Positions 8,594 through 16,027 of a DNA stretch of 64,000 nucleotides are shown in pieces; within the stretch, counting starts at the first letter, position 1; each line of letters starts with the position of its first letter. Position numbers and translations under genes: made by a program. The DNA comes from Cohnella baijiui (GTDB lineage: Bacteria; Bacillota; Bacilli; Paenibacillales; Paenibacillaceae), in the NCBI RefSeq assembly GCF_020731285.1, contig NZ_JAJFOW010000022.1, positions 1-64,000 on the forward strand. The letters are read 5' to 3'. Below the pieces are notes generated by a model that was not told where the DNA came from, did no database searches, and saw only the letters and a list, made by a program, of their open reading frames with translations.

Positions 8594-10312
8594 TCAAGCG
8601 TCGTTGCGGGAATTTGTGCGATCCGAGTCTTGGACCGCGGCGGCAATGGCGAGATTGACGCGTTGGCGCGTCTCCAGCAGCCATTCCGCGCTGCCCGGAT
8701 AACGCGAGAAGGTTAGCTGCCCCTTCTCCAGCCCTTCCGTCAGCGCGTCGAGCGCCGCTTGCCTGCCGCGCAGCGAACCCAGCAGTTCGAGCGCCCGAAC
8801 GTCCTGCAGCGCCTCGCGGAACACTTCCCACCGCAGCGAATCGATCGGACCGTCCGCGCCCGGATACACGACGAAGGCGTCGCCGGACGGGAACGCCCCG
8901 CCCGCGTCCGTCACCCGAAACGGATCGACCGATCGCAGCGAGTATTGCGTGTACCAGAAATTGAACCCCCAATGAAGAAAGCCTTGGATGCCGTGCTTGT
9001 ATAATTGAAAGCCGATGATCCGGTTGCGTGCCGAAGGCAGGCTGAAAAAGCGGTTCGACACGTCTCGATGCTGCCCGACGCAGTAATACGTCCAAAGCGG
9101 CTCGACGTCATGCTCCAGAAACGGTTCGATATGATTCGTGGCCGGGACCGGCGTCGGAACGAGACCTTGTTCGTAAAAGGCATAATCGGACAGCGCTTCG
9201 AAAAACCGGTAGGCCGACAAATGACGGCGCAGCAACTCCCGCGCTTGCCGATAGGATGCGAGGTGCTCCAGAGAAGGTTCGTCCGACACGTGGAAGTAGC
9301 TGACATCCCCGATGCCCTGCTTTTCGATAAAGCGAACGAGTTCCGGCAGGAACCGATCCAAAAATCGGCGATACGACTCGCTCCCCGCATCCGTCTCCCA
9401 GCCGAAAATACGCTGCTCCTCGCCGTCGACCGTTGCCATGATTTTCGGCGCGTGCTTCGCTCCCCACTGCGTGAACAGATGCGAAAATTCAAAATAGCGG
9501 ATGCCGATTTCCCTGCACATCCGGACCCAACGCTCGAGCCGGCCGAAGTCGAAGCGGTAGTCGTCCTCGCCGAACCGGGTAACGCCGATCAGCTGAACGG
9601 TCGGTCGCTCTCCCCCGACGGCCGTGTCGAGCGGCGGCGTGAACAGCGGCGTAAGCAGCATATTAACCCCGTGATCGACCGCGTTGCGGATAAAGCGTTC
9701 CAGCAGCCGCCAGTGCTCCTCGCTGAACGCCCCGACGCCGTATTGCGTCGCGATACAGTCGGCGTGGAACCACTCGGTGTGCTTCAACCGCTGTTCCGGC
9801 AGCTCTGCGGGCAGGATTGAAAGCGAGAACGTTTCGCTCCCGAGCCGCTCCCCGGATTCGTCCTCGAACGCGACCTCGATCGGGATCGCGCCTTCGGTCT
9901 TTCCGCCCAGCGACGCCTCTCCCTGCGCGCGGGACGGCAGCGCGATCGTCACCCAGACGGACCGCCATTGCCCGGGCAAGGCCCGGATCGCATCCGCCAA
10001 CGGATAGAGCGGATCAGGGTACAGCCCGGGCGCCGTCCGCAGGTAGCCGGGATCCGGATCTTCCAGGACAGGCAGCTCGGATGGCGACAGCCCGACCTCC
10101 CTTACCGACACGTACGGCGCCAGCTCTGACTGGACGGAGATTTTCATGCGGGCGATCGCCCGGGAGGAACGATAGGCGACCTGGAAGGCGTACGTTTCTT
10201 TCCATAGCGCGGTGGCGGCAGGAAATGGACGGTCCGCCGGCGCGGCGTCCGGGAACACCTTGGCCAGCGAACTGAGACAGCGGGTATCGAATGCGGTTTG
10301 GTTGTTTTCCAT
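8594..10312 (-). CDS. GH123-like glycoside hydrolase (DUF4091 C-terminal domain)
   Basis: Predicted intracellular glycosidase of 572 residues with no signal peptide. An N-terminal beta-rich domain (about 1-190) precedes a TIM-barrel-like catalytic region. The adjacent acids in YFHVSDEPS (about 330-338) match the Asp-Glu pair of GH123 enzymes, which use substrate-assisted catalysis on N-acetyl-galactosaminides. The C-terminal part (from about residue 470, with GFLHWGFNFW and the FREALQDVRALELL helix) is the DUF4091 signature. GH123 was first described from a Paenibacillus enzyme. The divergent AraC-family gene is its probable regulator. The substrate is inferred from family only. Confidence 0.82.
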   Translation of the reverse strand: MENNQTAFDTRCLSSLAKVFPDAAPADRPFPAATALWKETYAFQVAYRSSRAIARMKISVQSELAPYVSVREVGLSPSELPVLEDPDPGYLRTAPGLYPDPLYPLADAIRALPGQWRSVWVTIALPSRAQGEASLGGKTEGAIPIEVAFEDESGERLGSETFSLSILPAELPEQRLKHTEWFHADCIATQYGVGAFSEEHWRLLERFIRNAVDHGVNMLLTPLFTPPLDTAVGGERPTVQLIGVTRFGEDDYRFDFGRLERWVRMCREIGIRYFEFSHLFTQWGAKHAPKIMATVDGEEQRIFGWETDAGSESYRRFLDRFLPELVRFIEKQGIGDVSYFHVSDEPSLEHLASYRQARELLRRHLSAYRFFEALSDYAFYEQGLVPTPVPATNHIEPFLEHDVEPLWTYYCVGQHRDVSNRFFSLPSARNRIIGFQLYKHGIQGFLHWGFNFWYTQYSLRSVDPFRVTDAGGAFPSGDAFVVYPGADGPIDSLRWEVFREALQDVRALELLGSLRGRQAALDALTEGLEKGQLTFSRYPGSAEWLLETRQRVNLAIAAAVQDSDRTNSRNDA

Positions 10313-10567
10313 CGCATAACCCTCGTTTCATCTTTGGAATTCGATGCTTGTGCGCTTTCATCTTATCAAGGCGCCCGGTCGCCCTCAATCATAAGATGTT
10401 GGCCTATACTATCGCAATATTGATCTTTCATTCAAAGATCCGTTCTCTTCCTGCCATTCCGAACCGCGCAAAGTCTATGATATAGTGAAGGAAACGTTTT
10501 GAAGCCAGACATCTGAGCTATAAGCAGGTTTACATTCATAGGTCCGTTGGAAAGGAGGCGGCGCGAC

Positions 10568-11440
10568 TTGCTCGCTCCCGGTTCGTTCGCGTTTCGCTAC
10601 GGCGAATCGCTGCCCTTTATGCTGCTGGATTCGATCGGATGGCAGAGCGCCGACTCCCCCGCCTATGCCAACGACGGCCTCTCTCGGACGGATGCGGGTC
10701 ACCTCATCTTCCAATTCACGCTGAACGGAGAAGGTGCGATCAACCTGGACGGCGTTACGCATCAGCTGAAGCCGGGAACGGCGTTCCTTGTGACGAGTCC
10801 CAGCCCTCATCGCTACTACTATGCGGGGCAGAATGGCGAGCCCTGGGAGTTCGTCTGGCTGAACGCCAAAGGAGAAGATGCCCTGCGGCTATGGAGCCGG
10901 ATCGTCGAGCGGACCGGCCCGCTGCTCGCCCTCTCGCCGGCCAGCCTGCCGATCGAGCGCTTTTGGGCGCTGTACCGGGCCGTGTCCGAGGAGAGGGTGT
11001 CCGATCCGGCCACGCTCTCCTCGCAGTTGTATGCGTGGATGCTGTCGCTGTTCGAACCGGTTCGCTCCGCGGTCAGGCCCGACCGGACGGCGCCCGCGCC
11101 GCTCGATAAGGCCAAGCGGTATATGCAAGCCCACTACGCGGAAGACGTTTCGCTGGAGGATATCGCGGCTTACAGCGGCGTTTCGCGCGCGTACCTCTGC
11201 CGGCTCTTTCAGCGCAAGCTAGGCGTTTCGCCGCTCGAATACTTGCGCAGGCGGCGCGTCGAAGCGGCCGTCACGATGCTCAGGCGAACGGATCTGAGCG
11301 CCCAGGAGATCGGCCGCCGATGCGGCTTCGAGAGCGCCAGCTATTTCGGTCAAGTGTTCCGCCAGTACCTCGGTCTCTCTCCCGGCGTCTATCGGCGCAG
11401 CAGTGCGAGTCATCCGTTCGACACGCTGTTCCTGGAGTAA
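10568..11440 (+). CDS. AraC family transcriptional regulator
   Basis: One-component regulator with an N-terminal cupin-like ligand-binding domain (residues 1-150, with the typical PGTAFLVTSPSPHRYYYAG strand region) and a C-terminal AraC double helix-turn-helix (about 190-285; SGVSRAYLCRLFQRKLG and CGFESASYFGQVFRQ). The start is TTG at 10568 because AAAGGAGG at 10551-10558 lies nine bases upstream; an in-frame TTG at 10547 would fall in front of and through that site. It is divergent from the GH123-like gene across about 250 bp, so it is the likely sugar-responsive activator of that gene. A weak -10 (TATGAT at 10476) lies in the shared spacer. Confidence 0.93.
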   Translation: MLAPGSFAFRYGESLPFMLLDSIGWQSADSPAYANDGLSRTDAGHLIFQFTLNGEGAINLDGVTHQLKPGTAFLVTSPSPHRYYYAGQNGEPWEFVWLNAKGEDALRLWSRIVERTGPLLALSPASLPIERFWALYRAVSEERVSDPATLSSQLYAWMLSLFEPVRSAVRPDRTAPAPLDKAKRYMQAHYAEDVSLEDIAAYSGVSRAYLCRLFQRKLGVSPLEYLRRRRVEAAVTMLRRTDLSAQEIGRRCGFESASYFGQVFRQYLGLSPGVYRRSSASHPFDTLFLE

Positions 11441-11449
11441 ACGGGGTGA

Positions 11450-12214
11450 TTACAGCCGCGAGCCTCCGCTCGCGTCGATCACTTGTCCGGTCACCCAACG
11501 ACCGTCTTCCGAAGCCAGGAACGCGGCGATGTCCGCGATATCCGCGGGCTGCGCCCAGCGGCCGAAAGCGGAAAAACCGGCGGCAAACTGCCGACCGATC
11601 GGATCGGACAGCAGATCGGCGTTCATATCGGTCTCGACGAAACCCGGCGCAAGCGCGTTTACGGTAATCTGGCGAGGGCCCAACTGCTGCGCCAGCACGT
11701 ACGTCAGCGTATTGACCGCGCCCTTGGTGACGCTGTACCCCAGCAGGTTCGGCAGGGCGATGCGCGTGACGGCCGACGAGAGGTTCAGGATTCGCCCGCC
11801 GTCGCGAAGCCGGGAGAGCGCCTCCCGGATGACGAAGATCGGCCCCTTGACGTGAAGCGCCCACACCTCGTCGAGCGAAGCCTCCGTCGTCTCCTCGATC
11901 GACAGCTGCTGGCCGATGCCGGCATTGTTCACGAGGATATCCAGACCGGCATGTCCGAAGCGCTGGTGCAGCTCGCCGTCCAGCCGGCCGAACAGCGCCC
12001 GGATGTCGGCGACCGACGTCAAGTCGGCCCCGATCGCGAACGCGGCGCCCCCCTGCTCCCGGATCGTGCGGACGACCTCTTCCGCCGCGGTCTTGCTTTT
12101 GCCGTAATGGACCGCGACGGCTGCGCCGTCCTTCGCCAGGCGCAGCGCGATCCCCCTTCCGATGCCCCGGCTGGCTCCGGTGACGAGCGCAACTTTTCCC
12201 TTTAACTTTTCCAT
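11450..12214 (-). CDS. SDR family oxidoreductase
   Basis: Classical short-chain dehydrogenase/reductase of 254 residues. The Rossmann nucleotide-binding motif TGASRGIGRG starts near residue 13, NNAGIG near 95, and the catalytic Tyr-x-x-x-Lys appears as YSVTK near 160 after the Ser of LSSAV. Residues after the second strand (HYGKSK) favour NADPH. It resembles FabG-like 3-oxoacyl-ACP reductases, but the genomic context gives no fatty-acid role, so the substrate is unknown. The ribosome binding site AAAGGAGC precedes the ATG. It converges with the AraC gene (10 bp between stop codons). Confidence 0.92.
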   Translation of the reverse strand: MEKLKGKVALVTGASRGIGRGIALRLAKDGAAVAVHYGKSKTAAEEVVRTIREQGGAAFAIGADLTSVADIRALFGRLDGELHQRFGHAGLDILVNNAGIGQQLSIEETTEASLDEVWALHVKGPIFVIREALSRLRDGGRILNLSSAVTRIALPNLLGYSVTKGAVNTLTYVLAQQLGPRQITVNALAPGFVETDMNADLLSDPIGRQFAAGFSAFGRWAQPADIADIAAFLASEDGRWVTGQVIDASGGSRL

Positions 12215-12333
12215 GCGTGCTCAGCTCCTTTTCGAAGATCGTATAAGTTGTACCATAGGCGAATTTTCGAAATGTTGCGATGACATCGGGGATCCTCCCG
12301 TTGGCGTTTCGAGATGTTGCGTTCTTATTCAAA

Positions 12334-12376
12334 AAGAGCCTCCTTTTCCGCCCGCAAAGGGGAAAAGGAGGCTCTT
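12334..12376. terminator. Strong bidirectional terminator
   Basis: A 16-bp perfect stem (12334-12349 with 12361-12376, core GAGCCTCCTTTTCC) encloses an 11-base loop. On the minus strand it ends in a run of five T, eight bases after the LOG-family gene stop. Confidence 0.92.
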
Positions 12377-12383
12377 GTTCGAA

Positions 12384-12968
12384 CTAGGTGCACTGCTCGG
12401 TCAGATACGTCTTAACGGGCGGCGGTTCGTACGCCAGACAGCGATCGAGCAGCTTGGCCGGATCGGACTCGACGATCGCGAGCCCGCGGTACCGCTCCTG
12501 CAGGAATTGCTCCTGCGCCATGTGGTCGAACATCGCGACCAGCGGGTCGTAATAGCCGTTCGCATTCAGAATGCCGCAGGGCTTGCGGTGAAGCCCGAGC
12601 TGGGCCCACGTGAAAATCTCGAAAAACTCCTCGAGCGTGCCCGCGCCGCCTGGCATCGTAACGAAACCGTCCGCGCGCTCGGCCATCAACGCCTTGCGCT
12701 CGTGCATCGAATCGACCAAAATGAGCTCGGAGAGCCCCCTGTGCGCGATCTCGCGATCCTGCAGGAATCGGGGCAGCACCCCGACGACCCGGCCTCCCCC
12801 TTCCAGGACGGCATCCGCGACCGCGCCCATGAGCCCGACGTTCGCGCCGCCATACACCAGCGTCATCCCGCGCCGCGCGATCTCCGCGCCGAGCCGCCCG
12901 GCCTCCGCCCGGTAGATGTCCGAAGCGCCGTTGCCGGATCCGCAAAATACGGCTACGTATTTCACCAT
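12384..12968 (-). CDS. LOG family protein (TIGR00730), putative nucleotide phosphoribohydrolase
   Basis: Rossmann-fold protein of 194 residues from the lysine decarboxylase-like/LOG group. Characterised members cleave N6-modified AMP or other nucleoside 5'-monophosphates to base and ribose 5-phosphate. Diagnostic features are VFCGSGNG near the N terminus, VYGGANVGLMG, and the active-site motif PGGAGTLEE around residue 103 with the upstream Arg of MHERK. AAGGAGG lies six bases before the ATG. It is followed by its own strong terminator, so it is monocistronic. Earlier annotation of such proteins as lysine decarboxylases is not supported by the motif. Confidence 0.93.
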   Translation of the reverse strand: MVKYVAVFCGSGNGASDIYRAEAGRLGAEIARRGMTLVYGGANVGLMGAVADAVLEGGGRVVGVLPRFLQDREIAHRGLSELILVDSMHERKALMAERADGFVTMPGGAGTLEEFFEIFTWAQLGLHRKPCGILNANGYYDPLVAMFDHMAQEQFLQERYRGLAIVESDPAKLLDRCLAYEPPPVKTYLTEQCT

Positions 12969-13140
12969 TCCTCGCCTCCTTCCCTCTTCACCGTTCGATT
13001 ATAGCGGAAATTCGGGTTTCGCAAAACCTGTCCCGAACGCGCCGCCCCCAATTCGGCTCCTTCCGGATCGAGCATCCGTACGGCAGCACGGCAGGCGGGT
13101 AGGATGTCGTCGCGGGCCGGAAGAGGGATCCACTCTACAT

Positions 13141-13171
13141 AAAAAACGGCTTCTATCCAGGATAGAAGCCG
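13141..13171 (-). terminator. Terminator of the DUF4183 gene
   Basis: CGGCTTCTATC (13147-13157) pairs with GATAGAAGCCG (13161-13171), followed on the minus strand by six T (13146-13141). It lies 46 bases past the stop of the 94-aa gene. Confidence 0.92.
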
Positions 13172-13216
13172 CTGCGCAGGCCCAAGAGGGCTTGGCCAAT
13201 TGCGGACCAAACGAAA

Positions 13217-13501
13217 TCAGGAGACGACGAATTGAACGACGAGGGGCGTTCCGGGGTCGAGTGCGTCGCCTCCCGGGATCGTTATGGTCGTGGTTGTAAC
13301 GGTGGACGTGTCCGCCGTTTGCATGATGCCGTTGATATACAGGTTGTAATAATTGTACGTTGCCGGAAATGCCGTCGCGGTTGTACCGGCATCGCTGGTG
13401 AAGGCCGTGGCGGCAATCGCGAACGTCGCGCCGGTTCCCGTTCCCGCGCTGATGGTGGACGTAAACCGTCTGCTGTTTTGATACGGCGTTACGATTGGCA
13501 T
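13217..13501 (-). CDS. DUF4183 domain-containing protein
   Basis: Small beta-rich protein of 94 residues made almost entirely of one DUF4183 domain. Recognisable parts are the Thr/Ala-rich strands with FTSDAGTTATAFPA and the NLYINGIMQ motif before a Thr-rich strand and a hydrophobic C terminus. DUF4183 proteins are associated with spore or exosporium surface structures in Bacilli, often as the trimerising tip of collagen-like filaments. There is no signal peptide, which fits assembly from the mother cell. GGGAGGTGAGG precedes the ATG. The next gene upstream on the same strand is a collagen-like protein ending in the same domain, so the two may co-assemble. Confidence 0.88.
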   Translation of the reverse strand: MPIVTPYQNSRRFTSTISAGTGTGATFAIAATAFTSDAGTTATAFPATYNYYNLYINGIMQTADTSTVTTTTITIPGGDALDPGTPLVVQFVVS

Positions 13502-13576
13502 GGTTCCTCACCTCCCTTCCCTGTTAATCATGTGCAATAGGGCTGGTAGAAGTGAGGGCGAGTCTAACAAAATGTA

Positions 13577-14350
13577 CTAGGGTACAACGTTAGCGGTCAG
13601 CTGTACCGATTCGAGAACGATCGGCGTCCCGGCATAGAGGGTAACGTTTTGGGGCGGAAAAACCAACGCGTCCGTACGGGCTAGATACGAACTTTCGGGC
13701 TGCAAGATTCCGTTGATATAAAGATTGTCGTAGCTGTTGCCCTGCCCGATTCCGGCAAAGTCGGCGGCCGGGCTCCCCGCGTCGTTCGTAAATTGGGTGG
13801 CCGGCACCGTGATCGATGCCGACAAATCCAGATCGGCGGCCGGGAAAAAGAAATAACGGTTAACGGCCGTCGTGATGGCGACTGCGGGGACGAAAACGAT
13901 CCCGGGAGGCCCTTGCGGACCGATGGGTCCTGCCGGTCCTTCGGGGCCCTGCAAGCCTTGGGCGCCTTGGGCGCCTTGGATGCCCGGCATCCCTGCCGGA
14001 CCCGGAATGCCCGGCGCTCCAGGTGCCCCTGCCGGGCCGGGAATCCCTTGCGGGCCTACCAAACCCGCTCCAGGTGCCCCTGCCGGGCCGGGATTCCCTT
14101 GCGGGCCTACCAAACCTTGCAGCCCTCCCGGGCCTGCCGGACCCTGCTCGCCTTGCGGGCCGGACGGCGTCGAACCGCGAAGCCTAAGCCGTCTCTTGGC
14201 CGGATGGATCGGGCGGCATTTGGCGCGTCGGTAGGGGCGTTTGTTCCTGCAAAGCTCGAGCTGCCCCGAACGCCGGCGATTCCGTCTGCGTTTCAAGCGT
14301 CCGCTCCTTTGTCTGCTGCGCGCGGCGTCCCTTTTTGGCGGACACTTCAA
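13577..14350 (-). CDS. Collagen-like protein with C-terminal DUF4183 domain
   Basis: Predicted spore-surface filament protein of 257 residues. It has a strongly basic, Cys-containing N-terminal segment of about 58 residues, about 30 Gly-X-Y triplets (GPQGEQGPAGPGG onward, rich in Pro, with one short break near GAPGAGLVG), and a C-terminal DUF4183 domain of about 110 residues with the NLYINGILQ motif. The triplets should form a triple helix, and the C-terminal domain probably nucleates trimerisation, as in BclA-type filaments. The TTG start at 14350 has AAGGAG ten bases upstream. An in-frame ATG at 14401 lacks a ribosome binding site. Confidence 0.88.
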   Translation of the reverse strand: MKCPPKRDAARSRQRSGRLKRRRNRRRSGQLELCRNKRPYRRAKCRPIHPAKRRLRLRGSTPSGPQGEQGPAGPGGLQGLVGPQGNPGPAGAPGAGLVGPQGIPGPAGAPGAPGIPGPAGMPGIQGAQGAQGLQGPEGPAGPIGPQGPPGIVFVPAVAITTAVNRYFFFPAADLDLSASITVPATQFTNDAGSPAADFAGIGQGNSYDNLYINGILQPESSYLARTDALVFPPQNVTLYAGTPIVLESVQLTANVVP

Positions 14351-14429
14351 TCGAGCCACTCTCCTTCGGGGATAAGGTACGTATACCCTATTCATATGCA
14401 TTGCGCATATACGGAGAGTGGACGCCTCG

Positions 14430-14699
14430 TTACTTGGGCGAATCGGCGATCGATCGGGGACCTGCCTCGTTCCACTCCCCCCCGATATATCTCTCCCCCC
14501 ATTCGCACATCAGGACGATGATCGTCTGCAGGGATTTGCCGATCTCGCTCAATTTGTACAAAAGCCGCTTGACGGACAGATCACTGATGGCGTTCAAGCG
14601 TTCAAGCTGTTCAAGCTGTTCAAGCTGTTCAAGTCGGCTTAAAGCTTTCCGATAGCAGATCGTTACCCGGTTTGAACGGACATCGCGGCGGGAATCCAC
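14430..14699 (-). CDS. Small coiled-coil protein of unknown function, linked to the collagen gene
   Basis: Frame of 89 residues starting at GTG (14699) with AGGAGG six bases upstream. The middle encodes SRLEQLEQLEQLERLNA followed by a predicted helix (SVKRLLYKLSEIGKSL), so a short coiled coil is likely. The DNA shows five 9-bp units (gttcaagct type) at 14592-14636, so the coil length could vary by slippage. There is no signal peptide. The gene lies 79 bp upstream of the collagen-like gene in the same orientation and could assist assembly of that structure (inference). I do not recognise a named family. Confidence 0.62.
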   Translation of the reverse strand: MDSRRDVRSNRVTICYRKALSRLEQLEQLEQLERLNAISDLSVKRLLYKLSEIGKSLQTIIVLMCEWGERYIGGEWNEAGPRSIADSPK

Positions 14700-14720
14700 G
14701 AACCTCCTCCTATCGCCGCA

Positions 14721-14766
14721 AAAACCGCCATCCAAGGAGATCTTCCTCCGGATGGCGGTTTATTTT
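14721..14766. terminator. Terminator hairpin upstream of the 89-aa gene
   Basis: AACCGCCATCC (14723-14733) pairs with GGATGGCGGTT (14750-14760), followed by T-rich sequence on both strands. On the minus strand it ends about 20 bases before the ribosome binding site of the 89-aa gene, where no upstream gene exists. It could be a leader attenuator or a plain transcription barrier. Confidence 0.65.
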
Positions 14767-14980
14767 CGTTCGAAAGCGCCCGGCGGCACTCCTCGCGGTC
14801 ATCGCCAAGATCATTCGGTACCTCCCATCCTTACTTACAAAATAGTGCGTTCTTCTCAAAAGACCCGATCTCCCCCATACTACCCTTATGACCCGCCGGT
14901 TACCGCCGCACGCCTGTCCCGCCGGCGGGACGCGATCCAACCCGTAGTTTGAATTCCATGATGATATCGGAGGTCTCAAC

Positions 14981-15427
14981 ATGTACATTTACCTTCTTTT
15001 CGTTCACCTGGTCGCCGCCGTGATGGGGCTGGGGGCCGCATTCGGATTCCCGATCGTCCTCAAAAGCGCGAAAACCGTCTCGCAAGCGAAATTCGCGCTG
15101 GCACTGCTCCACAAGCTCGAAATGCTGCCGAAGATCGGCAGCCTGCTGCTGCTCGCCACGGGGTTGTGGCTCGGATTTCTGGAGCCATACCTGTTCGAGG
15201 AAGTTTGGTTCATCGGCTCGATCGTTCTTTTTCTCGCCGCCATGGTCATCGTGGCGGGCATCCTTCCCCGGAAAGCGAAAAAACAAAGCGAATTGCTGGC
15301 ATCCGCGCAAGGGGAGCAGCTTCCGTCCGAATACAAGGCGATCGCCGCGCAGTCCGCGAGGCTGGAGAGCGTTACGCATGCAATCGCGTTTATCCTGATC
15401 CTGTTGATGGTATTCAAGCCGTTTTAG
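14981..15427 (+). CDS. DUF2269-type integral membrane protein
   Basis: Membrane protein of 148 residues with four predicted helices (about 3-24, 48-67, 74-93 and 127-146) and a basic loop with PRKAKK after the third. It begins MYIYLLFVHLVAAVMGLGAAFG, a pattern of the DUF2269 family, which has no assigned activity. GGAGG lies seven bases before the ATG. It stands alone, and its 3' side carries a large inverted repeat and the 52-bp repeat array. Confidence 0.8.
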   Translation: MYIYLLFVHLVAAVMGLGAAFGFPIVLKSAKTVSQAKFALALLHKLEMLPKIGSLLLLATGLWLGFLEPYLFEEVWFIGSIVLFLAAMVIVAGILPRKAKKQSELLASAQGEQLPSEYKAIAAQSARLESVTHAIAFILILLMVFKPF

Positions 15428-15439
15428 CCGGTTTGGACC

Positions 15440-15502
15440 GACATCCAAGTAAAACCGGCTTCGCCGTCTTCTCGTACGGCGGCACGTTTTTACTTGGATG
15501 TC
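15440..15502. repeat. Long perfect inverted repeat, 15-bp arms
   Basis: GACATCCAAGTAAAA at 15440-15454 is exactly inverted at 15488-15502. The 33-base interior is GC-rich and can pair further (CCGGCTTCGCCG against CGGCGGCACG). It starts 13 bases after the DUF2269 stop and could terminate it, but no T run follows on the plus strand. Arms of this length are also compatible with a small non-autonomous element. Confidence 0.75.
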
Positions 15503-15583
15503 ATTCAGAAATGGATAGGGGTACAACTTATACATTCTGTATGACGAAAAAACCTCCATCCGCAGGAACTTCACCGGCGGGGG

Positions 15584-15890
15584 CGGGCTTTCCGAACCGA
15601 GTTGTGCAGAAAATCCGCATAACTCCCGGCGGAGGCGGGCTTTCCGTACCGAGTTGTGCGGAAAAACCGCATAACTCCCGGCGGGAGCGGGCTTTCCGCA
15701 CCGAGTTGTGCGGAAAATCCGCATATCTCTCGGCAGGGTCGGGCTTTCCGCACCGAGTTGTGCGGAAAAACCGCGTAACTCCCAGCGGCGTCGGGCTTTC
15801 CGCACCGAGTTGTGCGGAAAAACCGCGTAACTCCCAGCGGCGTCGGGCTTTCCGCACCGAGTTGTGCGGAAAAACCGCATAACTCCCTCC
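15584..15890. repeat. Tandem array of six 52-bp hairpin units
   Basis: Units start at 15584, 15636, 15688, 15740, 15792 and 15844 with exact 52-bp spacing. Each begins CGGGCTTTCCGCACCGAG, and units 3 to 6 contain TTCCGCAC-CGAGTT-GTGCGGAA, an 8-bp stem with a six-base loop. Unit 1 carries substitutions in both arms and unit 2 in the left arm. Units 5 and 6 are nearly identical, so the array probably expanded towards the right. It lies between convergent gene ends. It is not CRISPR: there are no unique spacers. Confidence 0.93.
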
Positions 15891-15969
15891 TGCTCCTGAC
15901 GTTCAAGGAGCGAGGAAACAACAAAAGGTTCAAATACCGCGACGGAAACGAAAAAACGCGCGCACAATC

Positions 15970-16006
15970 AAAACGACCGCCTTCCCCAAGGGAAAACGGT
16001 CGTTTT
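15970..16006 (-). terminator. Terminator of the hexosaminidase operon
   Basis: AAAACGACCG (15970-15979) pairs with CGGTCGTTTT (15997-16006). It lies 22 bases past the stop of the hexosaminidase gene on the minus strand, and the stem itself ends in T residues on that strand. Confidence 0.8.
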
Positions 16007-16027
16007 GCGATTGCGCCCCTATTCGCG

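Larger units (their letters stand above)
15428..16027. other. Repeat-rich intergenic region between convergent genes
   Basis: This 600-bp gap separates the DUF2269 gene and the convergent hexosaminidase gene. It holds a long inverted repeat (15440-15502), six 52-bp hairpin repeats (15584-15890) and the hexosaminidase terminator (15970-16006). Frames that stay open across the array are by-products of repetition: 52 is not divisible by three and no start site is present. Confidence 0.8.

Noticed and set aside
14710..14988. 92-codon minus-strand frame before the coiled-coil gene
   Set aside because: It runs through the terminator hairpin, has no ribosome binding site and shows no recognisable composition.
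15584..15890. CRISPR array
   Set aside because: The whole 52-bp unit is repeated; there are no unique spacers and no cas genes in the window.
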